IMG/VR virus record: IMGVR_UViG_3300034198_002073
Coordinates: 1 to 28,834 of that record
From: a virus
Reading direction: 5' to 3' (one strand)
DNA: 28,834 bases
Positions 6,519 through 13,754 of the stretch are shown one piece after another. The translations under genes and the position numbers were made by a program. How positions within the stretch are numbered: the stretch's first letter is position 1; each line of letters begins with the position of its first letter. Under the pieces are notes generated by a model that was given only the letters and a program-made list of their open reading frames with translations, made no database searches and was not told the origin of the DNA.

Positions 6519-6859
6519 TATTTATTCTCCTCTTCTGTAGTTTTTTCGGATTCTTTATTTCCGAATAACCATTCTACCAGCGCCGGGTTATCTTTCAAAG
6601 TATCTACGATGTGATAACCCACCAGGTCACACACCTCTTCTACGTCAAAGCGTTTCCTGTTAGCGAGTAGGGACTCGTGGATAACGGCGTGACTAACCTC
6701 GTGCATAAGCACGTGAATCATCTTATCTTCAGGTAGGTTATGCCTAAGAGAGATACGGTTGTGTTCAGATATAGTTACACCGTAACTATCTTCGTCGTGG
6801 TGCTTATAGTCGATCTTATATTTTTGCCCAAAGATTTTGACCGAGTAGATCCTAGGCAT
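6518..6859 (-). CDS. Small HExxH metallopeptidase (ImmA/IrrE-like or SprT-like)
   Basis: The protein has 113 residues from the ATG at 6859; a GTG three bases upstream could also serve. MHEVSHAVIHE (residues 52-62) contains the zinc motif HEVSH with H53, E54 and H57, and a third ligand is probably a Glu in DVEEVCDLVGYHI. The N-terminus is a small beta sheet (KIFGQKYKIDYK). In ImmA-like proteins the peptidase cuts a repressor; others are of unknown target. It is the first gene of the leftward early block, just behind the divergent promoter region. The tail is acidic and disordered. Confidence 0.75.
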   Translation of the reverse strand: MPRIYSVKIFGQKYKIDYKHHDEDSYGVTISEHNRISLRHNLPEDKMIHVLMHEVSHAVIHESLLANRKRFDVEEVCDLVGYHIVDTLKDNPALVEWLFGNKESEKTTEEENK

Positions 6860-6879
6860 CACTTACCCCGCGAGATATT

Positions 6880-6910
6880 TTCATAGTCCTAGCCTATCAC
6901 GGCGTGTCTA
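6880..6910 (-). promoter_or_regulatory. Weak candidate promoter for the leftward early block
   Basis: On the minus strand TAGACA (6905-6910), one base from the -35 consensus, is followed after 19 bases by TATGAA (6880-6885). An alternative -10 is TAGGCT (6891-6896). Both precede the metallopeptidase gene in the only divergent intergenic region of the window. The spacing is not ideal. Confidence 0.3.
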
Positions 6911-6912
6911 AC

Positions 6913-6943
6913 TTACCATTAGTGGGCGTAGTATGAGTACAAT
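6913..6943 (+). promoter_or_regulatory. Candidate promoter of the lone rightward gene
   Basis: TACAAT at 6938-6943 is a strong -10 match, with a partial -35 (TTACCA, 6913-6918) 19 bases before it. Transcription would start near 6950, at the in-frame GTG at 6951, which would make the message leaderless. Leaderless messages are frequent in actinobacteria. The upstream ATG at 6933 would then not be used. Confidence 0.4.
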
Positions 6944-7250
6944 ACGAGGCGTGAGCCGAGTTAAACAGACAGGCGACCCTAAAGGTCGCAGCCGGACAGA
7001 GCTAACCGTCCGGCTCCGTCTACCACGCCTGCCTAAATTCAAGCGCCGAGCCCACGATACCCTTCCTGAGCCTTTTGGGACCGATCTGAGGGGCTTAGGC
7101 CCCCTCCACGTGTGTCCGTGTGGATCTCAGGTCTTTAACGTGATGGCCTCCTTTGATGACTATGAGCTCACCTGGTATTTCCTTGACGCCACCTGTGTAA
7201 GCTGTGGAAACCTGGTCACCGTACCTTGCCCAGCCGACAAAATAGAATAA
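6933..7250 (+). CDS. Conserved zinc-ribbon phage protein, sole rightward gene of the central region
   Basis: This 105-residue protein has CPCGS (about 61-65) and CVSCG (about 88-92) around a beta-rich core (FDDYELTWYFLDATC), ending VPCP. The LHVCPCGSQVFNV stretch is typical of a widespread actinophage protein of unknown function. The first 45 residues are strongly basic. No Shine-Dalgarno precedes the ATG at 6933. An in-frame GTG at 6951 is a good alternative if the message is leaderless. Two abutting hairpins (6973-7015) lie within the basic coding part. It faces opposite to both neighbouring blocks and is closed by the shared terminator. Confidence 0.75.
   Translation: MSTIRGVSRVKQTGDPKGRSRTELTVRLRLPRLPKFKRRAHDTLPEPFGTDLRGLGPLHVCPCGSQVFNVMASFDDYELTWYFLDATCVSCGNLVTVPCPADKIE
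6973..7015 (+). other. Two directly abutting perfect hairpins
   Basis: Hairpin one pairs 6973-6978 with 6984-6989 (six G/C-rich pairs, five-base loop). Hairpin two pairs 6990-6997 with 7008-7015 (eight pairs, ten-base loop) and starts at the very next base. They lie 20 to 65 bases after the likely transcription start of the rightward gene. A structured leader or coding-region RNA element is possible. Confidence 0.55.
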
Positions 7251-7292
7251 AAAAGAAGCCCCCCACCCAGGATTTCTCCTGAGCAGGGGGCT
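7247..7292 (-). terminator. Strong terminator closing the late block, also serving the rightward gene
   Basis: The stem pairs 7257-7263 with 7286-7292 (seven pairs, mostly G-C), with an inner stem 7268-7272 with 7277-7281. For leftward transcripts it is followed by a U-rich run (complement of the A-rich 7247-7254), the classic intrinsic form, just after the lysis genes. For the rightward gene (stop at 7250) the same hairpin works but lacks a good U-run. Confidence 0.85.
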
Positions 7293-7315
7293 GTTTGCCT
7301 CGCGCTGCGGGTTAA

Positions 7316-7504
7316 CTACTTAGACCCACGACCAAAATCAGTAGACTTTGGATCAAGCCACTTGAGAAGTGGACCTGCGATTGCAGATACTCCTGCTGCT
7401 GCTAGTGCCTTTGGATCGGTGATTCCTGCTAAGTACAGAGCAAGCACGGATGCTACTGCTGCACGAAGATATGATGCAATTACTGCCTTTGTTGTTTTGT
7501 TCAT
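7316..7504 (-). CDS. Holin-like small membrane protein
   Basis: This 62-residue protein has two hydrophobic segments, about residues 8-27 and 32-50, separated by a short turn containing Asp-Pro (GITDPKALAAAG). A polar tail ends FGRGSK. GAAGGGG lies upstream of the ATG. It directly follows the endolysin gene by two bases and is the last gene of the late block. Size, two-helix layout and position fit a phage holin that opens the inner membrane to the endolysin. The family cannot be fixed by eye. Confidence 0.7.
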   Translation of the reverse strand: MNKTTKAVIASYLRAAVASVLALYLAGITDPKALAAAGVSAIAGPLLKWLDPKSTDFGRGSK

Positions 7505-7506
7505 TG

Positions 7507-7950
7507 TTACCCCTTCTTAGGTAAAGGTTTGATTGCTGCCTTTACTTTGCTTAACTTAGTTGCTGCTCCAAGCCAAGGAAACCAAGGCGAGGTGTCTCCT
7601 CCACAAGTCTCCTTGATGGAGATGTGAAGATGTTTAGTGTGCTTATTAGGGCCGGTATATTCACGGTTCCCTTTTTCTTTGGACCAGATTCTTCCACTAA
7701 AGATTAAGTATTTAACTCGTGGATCTTCTTGTAGTTTAGTAAAAGCAATAACGCAGTCAATGCCATTGATGGGATCGTGCGTGATATCTACTGCATACCC
7801 TGAGTTGTGGTCAGAGTTTGGATTCTGATGTACGTGCGCCTTGGATGGAAGTAATCCATCGCTTGCCTTCTTGCGCTTAGGGCGTAGAGCTGTAGCCTGA
7901 CGCAGTGCTGCGATAGCAGAAGGTGCTGCTTTCTTTGCTAATGGAATCAT
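7507..7950 (-). CDS. Endolysin, peptidase M15 (D,D/L,D-peptidase) type
   Basis: This 147-residue protein has the M15/VanY-like zinc motif SDHNSGYAVD with H48 and D55, and the second motif HLHISI with H107 and H109, the expected zinc ligands. It should cut the peptide cross-links of host peptidoglycan. No separate wall-binding domain or signal peptide is seen. The basic N-terminal 30 residues (RPKRKKAS) and the basic tail may help adhere to the wall. It lies between two membrane proteins as a three-gene lysis cassette. Confidence 0.88.
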   Translation of the reverse strand: MIPLAKKAAPSAIAALRQATALRPKRKKASDGLLPSKAHVHQNPNSDHNSGYAVDITHDPINGIDCVIAFTKLQEDPRVKYLIFSGRIWSKEKGNREYTGPNKHTKHLHISIKETCGGDTSPWFPWLGAATKLSKVKAAIKPLPKKG

Positions 7951-8150
7951 TTCTTTACCAGTTCTATTACTAGGTCTTTAATAATACTTACTTCGTGCTT
8001 TAGTCCAGTCAATTCATCTCGCATACTGGATCCTGAATTGGGTTTAAGTTCAGCGAGATAGTGCTTAACTAACCAGCGTACTACTGCTACAAACCCACCA
8101 ACGATGGTCATCACCGCAACTGTTACTGTTGCATAGTCTTCTGCTTGCAT
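7947..8150 (-). CDS. Single-pass membrane protein of the lysis cassette
   Basis: This 67-residue protein has one membrane helix at about residues 7-27 (ATVTVAVMTIVGGFVAVVRW), then a polar region and an amphipathic C-terminal helix (LTGLKHEVSIIKDLVIELVKK). It starts with a TAATG overlap with the tail gene and ends in an ATGA overlap with the endolysin gene. A second holin, an antiholin or a spanin-like role is possible. One-helix proteins with a coiled tail are common beside endolysins in actinophages. Confidence 0.7.
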   Translation of the reverse strand: MQAEDYATVTVAVMTIVGGFVAVVRWLVKHYLAELKPNSGSSMRDELTGLKHEVSIIKDLVIELVKK

Positions 8151-10207
8151 TAAACTGTCCTAATCGTTACTAGAAGGTACCCACCCCAACCAGAAAAACG
8201 CTTGTCTTCAGGGGTGATGTTGATGAAATCCATTTCCTCGATGAGTCCGATATATGATTCATTAACGCGGAAATCCTCTACTCTAATAGTGTCGCCTAGG
8301 TTCTCTATATTCTTAAGCTGAGAAAAGCGATCATAAGCTGATCCTTCATAGCCAACTTCATTATTGAATTTATCGCTTTCGTGATCAAAGCAGAAGAGTG
8401 GGTACTGGATTAACTCCTGGCGTGGCACAGCAGGTAATGCCTTGATCTGGTATCCGGTAAATAAAGGACCTTTTGTAGAGTCCTGGTTTGATCTAATGAG
8501 AGTAAAAGCAAAGCCAAGATATTCTTGAGCTGTTGTTGGATAGTTAATATTTATCTCTGGAACTGCTGCTCCTTGAGCAAAGCTACCAATGCGATAGAAG
8601 TCATCTTGTGCATCGATAGAATCAATTCCAATACCGCCATCTGCTGTATAAATTCTAGCTTGTAAGAGCTTGTAGACTTTATTCTCCAGGGTATTGTACC
8701 TAATGTAACCAGTCCTTAGAAATCCTTCTGGAACCAATCTAGATATATCTTCAGTGTAGACGTGTCCGTTGTTCACGCCTACAGCCGTAGTAGCAAATGC
8801 AAGTTGATCTGTGTTTCCAAGAAATGCTGTTGCTACAGTATCGTATCCTTCTACCTGTAACTCTGGATCTTCTGGACTCCAAGCAAGGTCAAAGCAATAT
8901 GCAAAGACCAATTCTCTTTGAGGCAATGGAGATCCAAGATCTAATCTAATAACCCCTGGATTGTCCTCTACTCCTGTGGCAGCCCAGACAAAACTTCCTC
9001 GTGTTGCAAAGTCAAAGACAGGTTGTATCGTTTCTACGATAAGTGGACCGTATTGTACAGATCCATCTGTATCTGAGATAACACCGGCACGGATTCCCTT
9101 ATTGGTTCCAAAGAGCATATATCCCAAGTATGAATGAATCTTAAAAATTATTTCACCTGTCGGCATCTGCACTGAGGTAATTGCAGAAGTTAAAGTAGGC
9201 ATAGCGCCTGAAGTATTAAGGGTAAACTTGATAACGGATGATTGTGTGCCATTAAAGCCAGACACATAGATAGCTGAACCTGATTCGGTGATACTGGTGT
9301 AGATGTAGCTTACAACTGGATTTGTGTATAAAGGTGCAGGCAAGTTGCTAGTTGTCGTTAGGTCTAGTATTTCATAAATGCTATTATTCACCACGAGAAC
9401 TAAGCGATCTTTAACAAATTCAATAACAGCTCTATCGATAACAAGTCCTGTTTTACTTATTAAAAGCTGTACGTCACCAGTCGGGGTATTGCCAGGTGTG
9501 CCTGTTGTGTGATCTCCGGAAAGAGGTTTTCTGAATAGATGGAATCTGTTTGCCCCACCACCTGATGACCTATTGGTTACGAAGTAGGCATAAGTTCCAT
9601 CATCGCATATGGCATAAACAGGCTCTGATCCAGGTACGTATTCGATAAAATGATCTTCACCGCCATCCCATATCTTATCTACATCATAACCATCGTGGAG
9701 CAGTGCTCCCTCATACTGAACAAGCGGAGTGCCAGACTTCCAACGAATGCTACGAAGGAATTGACCCGGTCTTCCGTTGGCGTTTTCTACTGTAGTTGTG
9801 ACGTGGCCTTCATTTGTATCACGAAGAAGGGTGGCTTGCCCCTTTGTCCAAGGGTTAATGCCCCTTGATAGAGTGTATTGAAATCTTAAAGATTCATCTG
9901 ATGTAGCATAGCCAGTCGATGCTGGCTCATAGAACTTAATACCCTGCCCGTAGTGAAACGATGACTGTGATCGCAACCACCAGCCGCTAAGAGTTTGCTC
10001 ACCAGGCTCACGGCTTTGGTCAATCTGTTGCTTTCGATACTGCGCCGTTACACGGCGGTAAGGCTTCTCATCGTTAGGAGCTACGAAGAACGGTAGACCG
10101 CTAATAGCAATGTCGTAGGCTTCGCCTGTGGCGATAAAGTTTGTGGAACCACTAGGGTTAGATAATTGATACGGAATCGGATCCGTGATATCGTCGCCAA
10201 AGGCCAT
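8150..10207 (-). CDS. Large tail protein with repeated beta-strand segments
   Basis: The 685 residues are nearly all beta strands and turns. The N-terminus (IAISGLPFFVAPNDEKPYRR, then SGWWLRSQSSFHYGQGIKF) is characteristic of a tail protein widely found in actinophages. Residues about 150-460 repeat strands such as DDGTYAYFVTNR, KDRLVLVVNNSIYEIL and GSAIYVSGFNG, resembling a beta-propeller. The C-terminus may form a second domain. A virion surface or tail-hub role in host contact is likely. It sits next to the lysis genes with AAGGAG upstream of the ATG. Confidence 0.7.
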   Translation of the reverse strand: MAFGDDITDPIPYQLSNPSGSTNFIATGEAYDIAISGLPFFVAPNDEKPYRRVTAQYRKQQIDQSREPGEQTLSGWWLRSQSSFHYGQGIKFYEPASTGYATSDESLRFQYTLSRGINPWTKGQATLLRDTNEGHVTTTVENANGRPGQFLRSIRWKSGTPLVQYEGALLHDGYDVDKIWDGGEDHFIEYVPGSEPVYAICDDGTYAYFVTNRSSGGGANRFHLFRKPLSGDHTTGTPGNTPTGDVQLLISKTGLVIDRAVIEFVKDRLVLVVNNSIYEILDLTTTSNLPAPLYTNPVVSYIYTSITESGSAIYVSGFNGTQSSVIKFTLNTSGAMPTLTSAITSVQMPTGEIIFKIHSYLGYMLFGTNKGIRAGVISDTDGSVQYGPLIVETIQPVFDFATRGSFVWAATGVEDNPGVIRLDLGSPLPQRELVFAYCFDLAWSPEDPELQVEGYDTVATAFLGNTDQLAFATTAVGVNNGHVYTEDISRLVPEGFLRTGYIRYNTLENKVYKLLQARIYTADGGIGIDSIDAQDDFYRIGSFAQGAAVPEININYPTTAQEYLGFAFTLIRSNQDSTKGPLFTGYQIKALPAVPRQELIQYPLFCFDHESDKFNNEVGYEGSAYDRFSQLKNIENLGDTIRVEDFRVNESYIGLIEEMDFINITPEDKRFSGWGGYLLVTIRTV

Positions 10208-10216
10208 TGCTTCTCC

Positions 10217-10309
10217 TTAGATAAATGGGTTTAGTAATACTTCATCGATTGCGTCATCAATGTCGCGTGGTTGCAACTCGACTGTACAATCTCCTTCTTG
10301 GTACGGCAT
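10217..10309 (-). CDS. 30-residue microprotein, function unknown
   Basis: The frame starts in a TAATG overlap with the upstream stop (10309) and ends ten bases before the tail gene start. The product MPYQEGDCTVELQPRDIDDA plus IDEVLLNPFI is acidic and compact, ending in a hydrophobic tip. Without it a gap of about 100 bases would remain in a tightly packed block. No function is suggested. Confidence 0.55.
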   Translation of the reverse strand: MPYQEGDCTVELQPRDIDDAIDEVLLNPFI

Positions 10310-10536
10310 TACTTTGTGAAGTTCTCTCCGTCAAAGTTATAGCCGACAAGATATTCTCCTGGGTTTTCTTTAACCCAATCTGTTGCTTCGATAATCTGTG
10401 GCTGACTAAGAAGGATCGCAGCCATACGCTCTTCCGTGTGGATCACATCCACCACCTTGCCATCAATGACGAAGGCAATTTTTACTGGTGGAAGTGGCTG
10501 TGGCTGTGGCTTTGCTGGTGGTTTAATCTTGCTCAT
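10309..10536 (-). CDS. Small phage protein with Pro-rich N-terminus and beta core
   Basis: The start at 10536 is selected by AAGGAG five bases upstream; an upstream in-frame start at 10572 overlaps the previous gene and has no site. The 75-residue product begins with a Pro/Lys/Gln stretch (KPPAKPQPQPLPPV), then KIAFVIDGKVVDVIHTEERM and a C-terminal YLVGYNFDGENF. This looks like the small virion-associated proteins found beside tail genes in many aquatic phages. Function is unknown. Confidence 0.7.
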   Translation of the reverse strand: MSKIKPPAKPQPQPLPPVKIAFVIDGKVVDVIHTEERMAAILLSQPQIIEATDWVKENPGEYLVGYNFDGENFTK

Positions 10537-10808
10537 TTGGTCTCCTTGTAGGGCATATTTACTGCGTGCCATTTACCCTTTGGGCAATAGGCATTTGGAA
10601 GCTTTGTCTTTGCGGCCATAAAGCAACCGCACTCGCTGCAAGTTCCGGCAGCTTGTAAGAATGGACAGCCCTTGCATATCTCCATACGCTCTGCTGCTAC
10701 TTCTGTTTCTACTCTGCCGAGCTCTTTGTTAAATAGATCCCAAGGCCGAGCTGGGCGATCATAAGGCGTTTCCGCCTTCTTGTTAAAGAATTGCTTGAAA
10801 GTTGTCAA
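10533..10808 (-). CDS. Conserved phage zinc-ribbon protein
   Basis: The product has 91 residues from a TTG at 10808 that follows AAGGAG by about six bases; no ATG fits. It contains RPARPWDLF and the Cys pairs CKGC and CSECGC, then YCPKGKW, as in a conserved protein of cyanophage- and aquatic-phage tail regions. The cysteines probably bind zinc. It overlaps the preceding cysteine-rich tail gene by 26 bases and the next small gene by four (10533-10536). The role is unknown, possibly assembly. Confidence 0.8.
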   Translation of the reverse strand: MTTFKQFFNKKAETPYDRPARPWDLFNKELGRVETEVAAERMEICKGCPFLQAAGTCSECGCFMAAKTKLPNAYCPKGKWHAVNMPYKETK

Positions 10809-12066
10809 CGCTATCTCCTTGATTGAAGTTGGATGGTGTCCGAATTATACCAACACCAGGTGCTGTTGAAGGGGAAGACGGGGTTACAACTAGCGGATTG
10901 CTTATAGGTCCGACCAAGCCAGGGCTTGAATAGGCTGTTGTTGTTACTGTGCCATTAAGTAGGTCTACCTTGAGTGATTGAACTGGAGACAGCGTGGCCG
11001 AATTAACTACAATATTCGAGCTTGATTCGGTAACTATATTTCCAGATATAGAGCTAATCATTTTGATCTGTGTTGTATAAGTAGTAACGACTGTTTCAGT
11101 AGTTTGAGTAAAACAGGAGTACTGAGTTGGTTGCTGTGTTGTTGAGGTATATCCGTAATAGACTGCTGGGTAATAACTAAATCCTGTATAACCAGAGTAG
11201 GTTGTAGGTGTGACCGTATTTGCCGTGAAGCAAGCATATGTAACGCTAGATGTAGCCGCATAAGAACGAGCAGGAAAAGTACAGGTTCCTCCGTTAGCGG
11301 AGGTATATGTTCCACCCTGGTTTTGGCAAGACTGAATATTTGTTAAATTTGTTCCGTAGGGAGAAACTACTTGTTGCGGCACATTACAAGTAGTTCCTGA
11401 AAGCGAACCACCTTGAGGGCAAGAATACGTTGTGGTGGATGTGCTAGATCCACAGCAAGAACTTGTGTTGGTTAGCCCACTAGCATAGTTGGCATTACAT
11501 ACACTAGACCCTGGGTTGGTAGAATAACCACCGCAGAATCCTGATGTAGTTGTTTGGGTTTGATAGCCTTGATCACAGGACTGATAAGCAGGATCGACAG
11601 ATGTGATAGCACAGAATATTCCAGAATTAGTGGAGCTCGTGTAACCGGCGTTACAGACTTGACCACCAGGCGTTGAGGTTACCGTAGAGCAGCAAGATGC
11701 CGATGGTGGATTAGAAGTATTGGTTACCTGTACCGCATCACAAGTAAAGACAGAGTTATTGTTTTGTACATAGTTAGGCACAGATGCCCACCAGTTATTA
11801 TCATCCGATGTCCAATAAGATAGACCTACTCCACCATTAAATACGTCGGTAGACAAAGTCGCACTAGAGGCAAAAGGAATAGATGCTATTGGATAAGTGG
11901 AAGCAGCATCGCTAGTTTGCGCTCTAGTTCCATTAGCAAACCAAGCCCCTCGAATTGCGTTCCAAGTTTGGCCTGTGTTTGCTGCACCAAGAGATCCAGT
12001 AGTGGTTCTATTGAAATTATCAGAAATAATTTTTATGATAGAAGCAGCAAAGTTTCCAATTTTCAT
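10783..12066 (-). CDS. Tail fibre-like protein with inserted 26-residue cysteine ladder
   Basis: This 427-residue protein has an N-terminal beta-sandwich (about 1-104, DNFNRTTTGSLGAANTGQTW to NNWWASVPNYV) that seems to resume at about 330-385 (QIKMISSISGNIVTESSS, VQSLKVDLLNGTVTTTAYSS). Between them lies a Ser/Thr/Gly-rich insert with 16 cysteines at 109, 125, 126, 138, 152, 164, 178, 190, 204, 205, 216, 227, 247, 262, 279 and 318. Many are spaced 12 then 14 residues apart, a 26-residue repeat. It most likely sits on the tail tip and binds the host. TAATG overlap at 12066. Confidence 0.75.
   Translation of the reverse strand: MKIGNFAASIIKIISDNFNRTTTGSLGAANTGQTWNAIRGAWFANGTRAQTSDAASTYPIASIPFASSATLSTDVFNGGVGLSYWTSDDNNWWASVPNYVQNNNSVFTCDAVQVTNTSNPPSASCCSTVTSTPGGQVCNAGYTSSTNSGIFCAITSVDPAYQSCDQGYQTQTTTSGFCGGYSTNPGSSVCNANYASGLTNTSSCCGSSTSTTTYSCPQGGSLSGTTCNVPQQVVSPYGTNLTNIQSCQNQGGTYTSANGGTCTFPARSYAATSSVTYACFTANTVTPTTYSGYTGFSYYPAVYYGYTSTTQQPTQYSCFTQTTETVVTTYTTQIKMISSISGNIVTESSSNIVVNSATLSPVQSLKVDLLNGTVTTTAYSSPGLVGPISNPLVVTPSSPSTAPGVGIIRTPSNFNQGDSVDNFQAIL
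11380..11691 (-). repeat. Four 26-residue cysteine repeats in the tail protein
   Basis: Codons 126-229 of the tail gene encode four units beginning at C126, C152, C178 and C204, each with a second Cys 12 residues on (138, 164, 190, 216). CNAGY, CDQGY and CNANY follow the second Cys in units one to three. The fourth unit ends with CPQGG. DNA identity between units was not measured. Confidence 0.7.
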
Positions 12067-12851
12067 TAGGCCTGTGTGTCTCCAGACAGTAGGAATACGT
12101 TCGGAGCAATACAGATAAGTGTCGCAGCAGACCCATTGGTACGCAGTCTTGGACCAAGTGATGACTTAATCGTCACTCCAGATCCTGAAACAGTTACTTG
12201 ACCTATGTTGTTTTGCAGTAAGTTGATTTGCGCTCCAGTAGCAAAAATCCCAGAAGGTACTGTTACCGTTACAGATGCAGCATTTGTGAATGTCTTAAGC
12301 TTTCCGATATCAGATGCCGATAGGGTATAGGTTGTAGTGGCTACGTCTTCGACCACAATAGTTTCAGAGTAATTGTTGACCCACTTTAATCCAGTTGCTT
12401 CTGCGGAGTTAACAGCAAGGATCTGACCCTGTGTTCCGACTGGCAATACTCCTGTTTCCTGGATACCTGTTCCAGCGATCATATCTCCCTTGGAGTTGAT
12501 GCCAGAGTCAGTCAGGGCATTTACCACTCCGTTGTTGAAGAAGATAAGGTCATCGGATGTAAGTACGTGGCGTACTGTTGCACCGCCTGAGTGACTGATG
12601 TTAGAAGAACCAGCTTCTCCACGACTAATTGTAAACGTATCTCCCGACACGTTAGAGATAAATATAATTTCTTCGTTGATAGTATCTGGATCAACAGCTA
12701 CGGTAAACTGATCTGATCCATTAGGGTTAAGCACTACACCACCTAGAAGAGATGCTCCTGTTCCAAGTGCTACAGTCATCGATGTCTGTGTAGAAGATAT
12801 ACCTGATGCAAGTGTTGTCTCTACGCTGATACTTGAATATTCACGGGTCAT
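12066..12851 (-). CDS. Tail fibre-like structural protein
   Basis: This 261-residue, mostly beta protein is rich in Ser, Thr, Val and Gly. The N-terminal part (TLASGISSTQTSMTVALGTG, then DPDTINEEIIFISN and FTISRGEAGSSNISHSGGA) is the short baseplate-like domain found in many phage fibres. The C-terminus (SVTVTVPSGIFATGAQINLL, SGSGVTIKSS, RTNGSAATLICIAPNVFLLS) is a typical phage fibre-end beta domain. Together these suggest a fibre or tail-spike component. The gene is between the adaptor and the cysteine-ladder protein. Confidence 0.7.
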   Translation of the reverse strand: MTREYSSISVETTLASGISSTQTSMTVALGTGASLLGGVVLNPNGSDQFTVAVDPDTINEEIIFISNVSGDTFTISRGEAGSSNISHSGGATVRHVLTSDDLIFFNNGVVNALTDSGINSKGDMIAGTGIQETGVLPVGTQGQILAVNSAEATGLKWVNNYSETIVVEDVATTTYTLSASDIGKLKTFTNAASVTVTVPSGIFATGAQINLLQNNIGQVTVSGSGVTIKSSLGPRLRTNGSAATLICIAPNVFLLSGDTQA

Positions 12852-12860
12852 TTTTCTGCC

Positions 12861-13754
12861 TTATTTTGTGTAGTGGATACGGATTGGGAAACGATCTTGT
12901 AGCTTGAATGCTTCTTCTTGTAGGCGATTCTGATATACGGCATAGATATAGCGTGATGATGCAGTACCAGCATTAGATGGCATCTTGCTATCTGCCAGGT
13001 CTGACTCTGCACTTGTAAGGGTAATTCGTCCTGAGTCAACATAAGAGAGAAGCTTATATGAGGCACCAAGTGTTACAACATCTCTTGCAGAAGCAGGTAG
13101 TCCTGTTAGATCAAACTCATCTGTTGAGTTTTCAAGAGACAGAGCTCTTTTTGTGTAATAGACCTGTACTGTTCTACCAGGCTGGATGTTCTCATAAATG
13201 TTAATTGTGTTTGTTGTACCAAATGTTGCTATGTTAGCCATAGAGTCCATACGCCAACGGTTGATCGGAAGCCATTCAAGGCTTGATCCTGTTGTCTGCC
13301 AAGAAGCGTAGAGAATAGACTCTACGTCATTTGGTAGTTCGTATGTTGTTTGAGAAGCGTTAAAATTAAATGTAGTAAAGCCTACGCCCCAGAGTTTAGG
13401 GAAGAGACTCTGGATCGAATCATTGATCGCCTGCTTAATTACAGATCGTGGAAAGGTAGGAGATAAAGTTACTTGGGTATACTGTGGGTGAGCTTCTTTG
13501 GTTGTACCTTGGAATCCTCGACCAAATCCAGGAGCAGCATTAAGAGTGTTAAGGGATTTATTAAAGTTATCTATCCAGACGAGTTCATCGCCCACCTCGA
13601 TAATACCTTTAGCTAGGTTGTTCTGTGAACCAACTTGAAAGCTAAGAGATGTATCGCTGACTGGAACTTGTAGGTAAGTGATTCTATCCTGGCGAAGCGT
13701 ATAGCCGGCCAGAGATGATCGGACCTCATCAATCATTTGACTAAGAGTTGCCAT
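12861..13754 (-). CDS. Head-tail adaptor / connector protein (probable)
   Basis: This 297-residue protein begins MATLSQMIDEVRSSLAGY and has RSVIKQAINDSIQSLFPKLW, a helix pair typical of phage head-tail adaptor proteins. It then has a beta core (TYELPNDVESILYASWQ, TVQVYYTKRALSL) and a final helical stretch (ARDVVTLGASYKLLSYVDSG). In podovirus-like phages this protein links portal to tail. GGAGGAAGG lies upstream. The assignment depends on pattern and order, not a diagnostic motif. Confidence 0.55.
   Translation of the reverse strand: MATLSQMIDEVRSSLAGYTLRQDRITYLQVPVSDTSLSFQVGSQNNLAKGIIEVGDELVWIDNFNKSLNTLNAAPGFGRGFQGTTKEAHPQYTQVTLSPTFPRSVIKQAINDSIQSLFPKLWGVGFTTFNFNASQTTYELPNDVESILYASWQTTGSSLEWLPINRWRMDSMANIATFGTTNTINIYENIQPGRTVQVYYTKRALSLENSTDEFDLTGLPASARDVVTLGASYKLLSYVDSGRITLTSAESDLADSKMPSNAGTASSRYIYAVYQNRLQEEAFKLQDRFPIRIHYTK

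Noticed and set aside
6961-7030. tRNA gene
   Set aside because: The two stems could suggest a cloverleaf, but there is no acceptor stem, D-loop or T-loop consensus.
10225-10551. Rightward 108-codon frame with Trp/Leu-rich tail
   Set aside because: It is antisense to two coupled leftward genes. Its Trp-rich part is the complement of a Pro/Gln codon run.
11058-11666. Two leftward frames (85 and 64 codons) inside the cysteine-ladder gene
   Set aside because: They are out-of-frame shadows of a Ser/Thr-rich repeat and have no starts with ribosome-binding sites.
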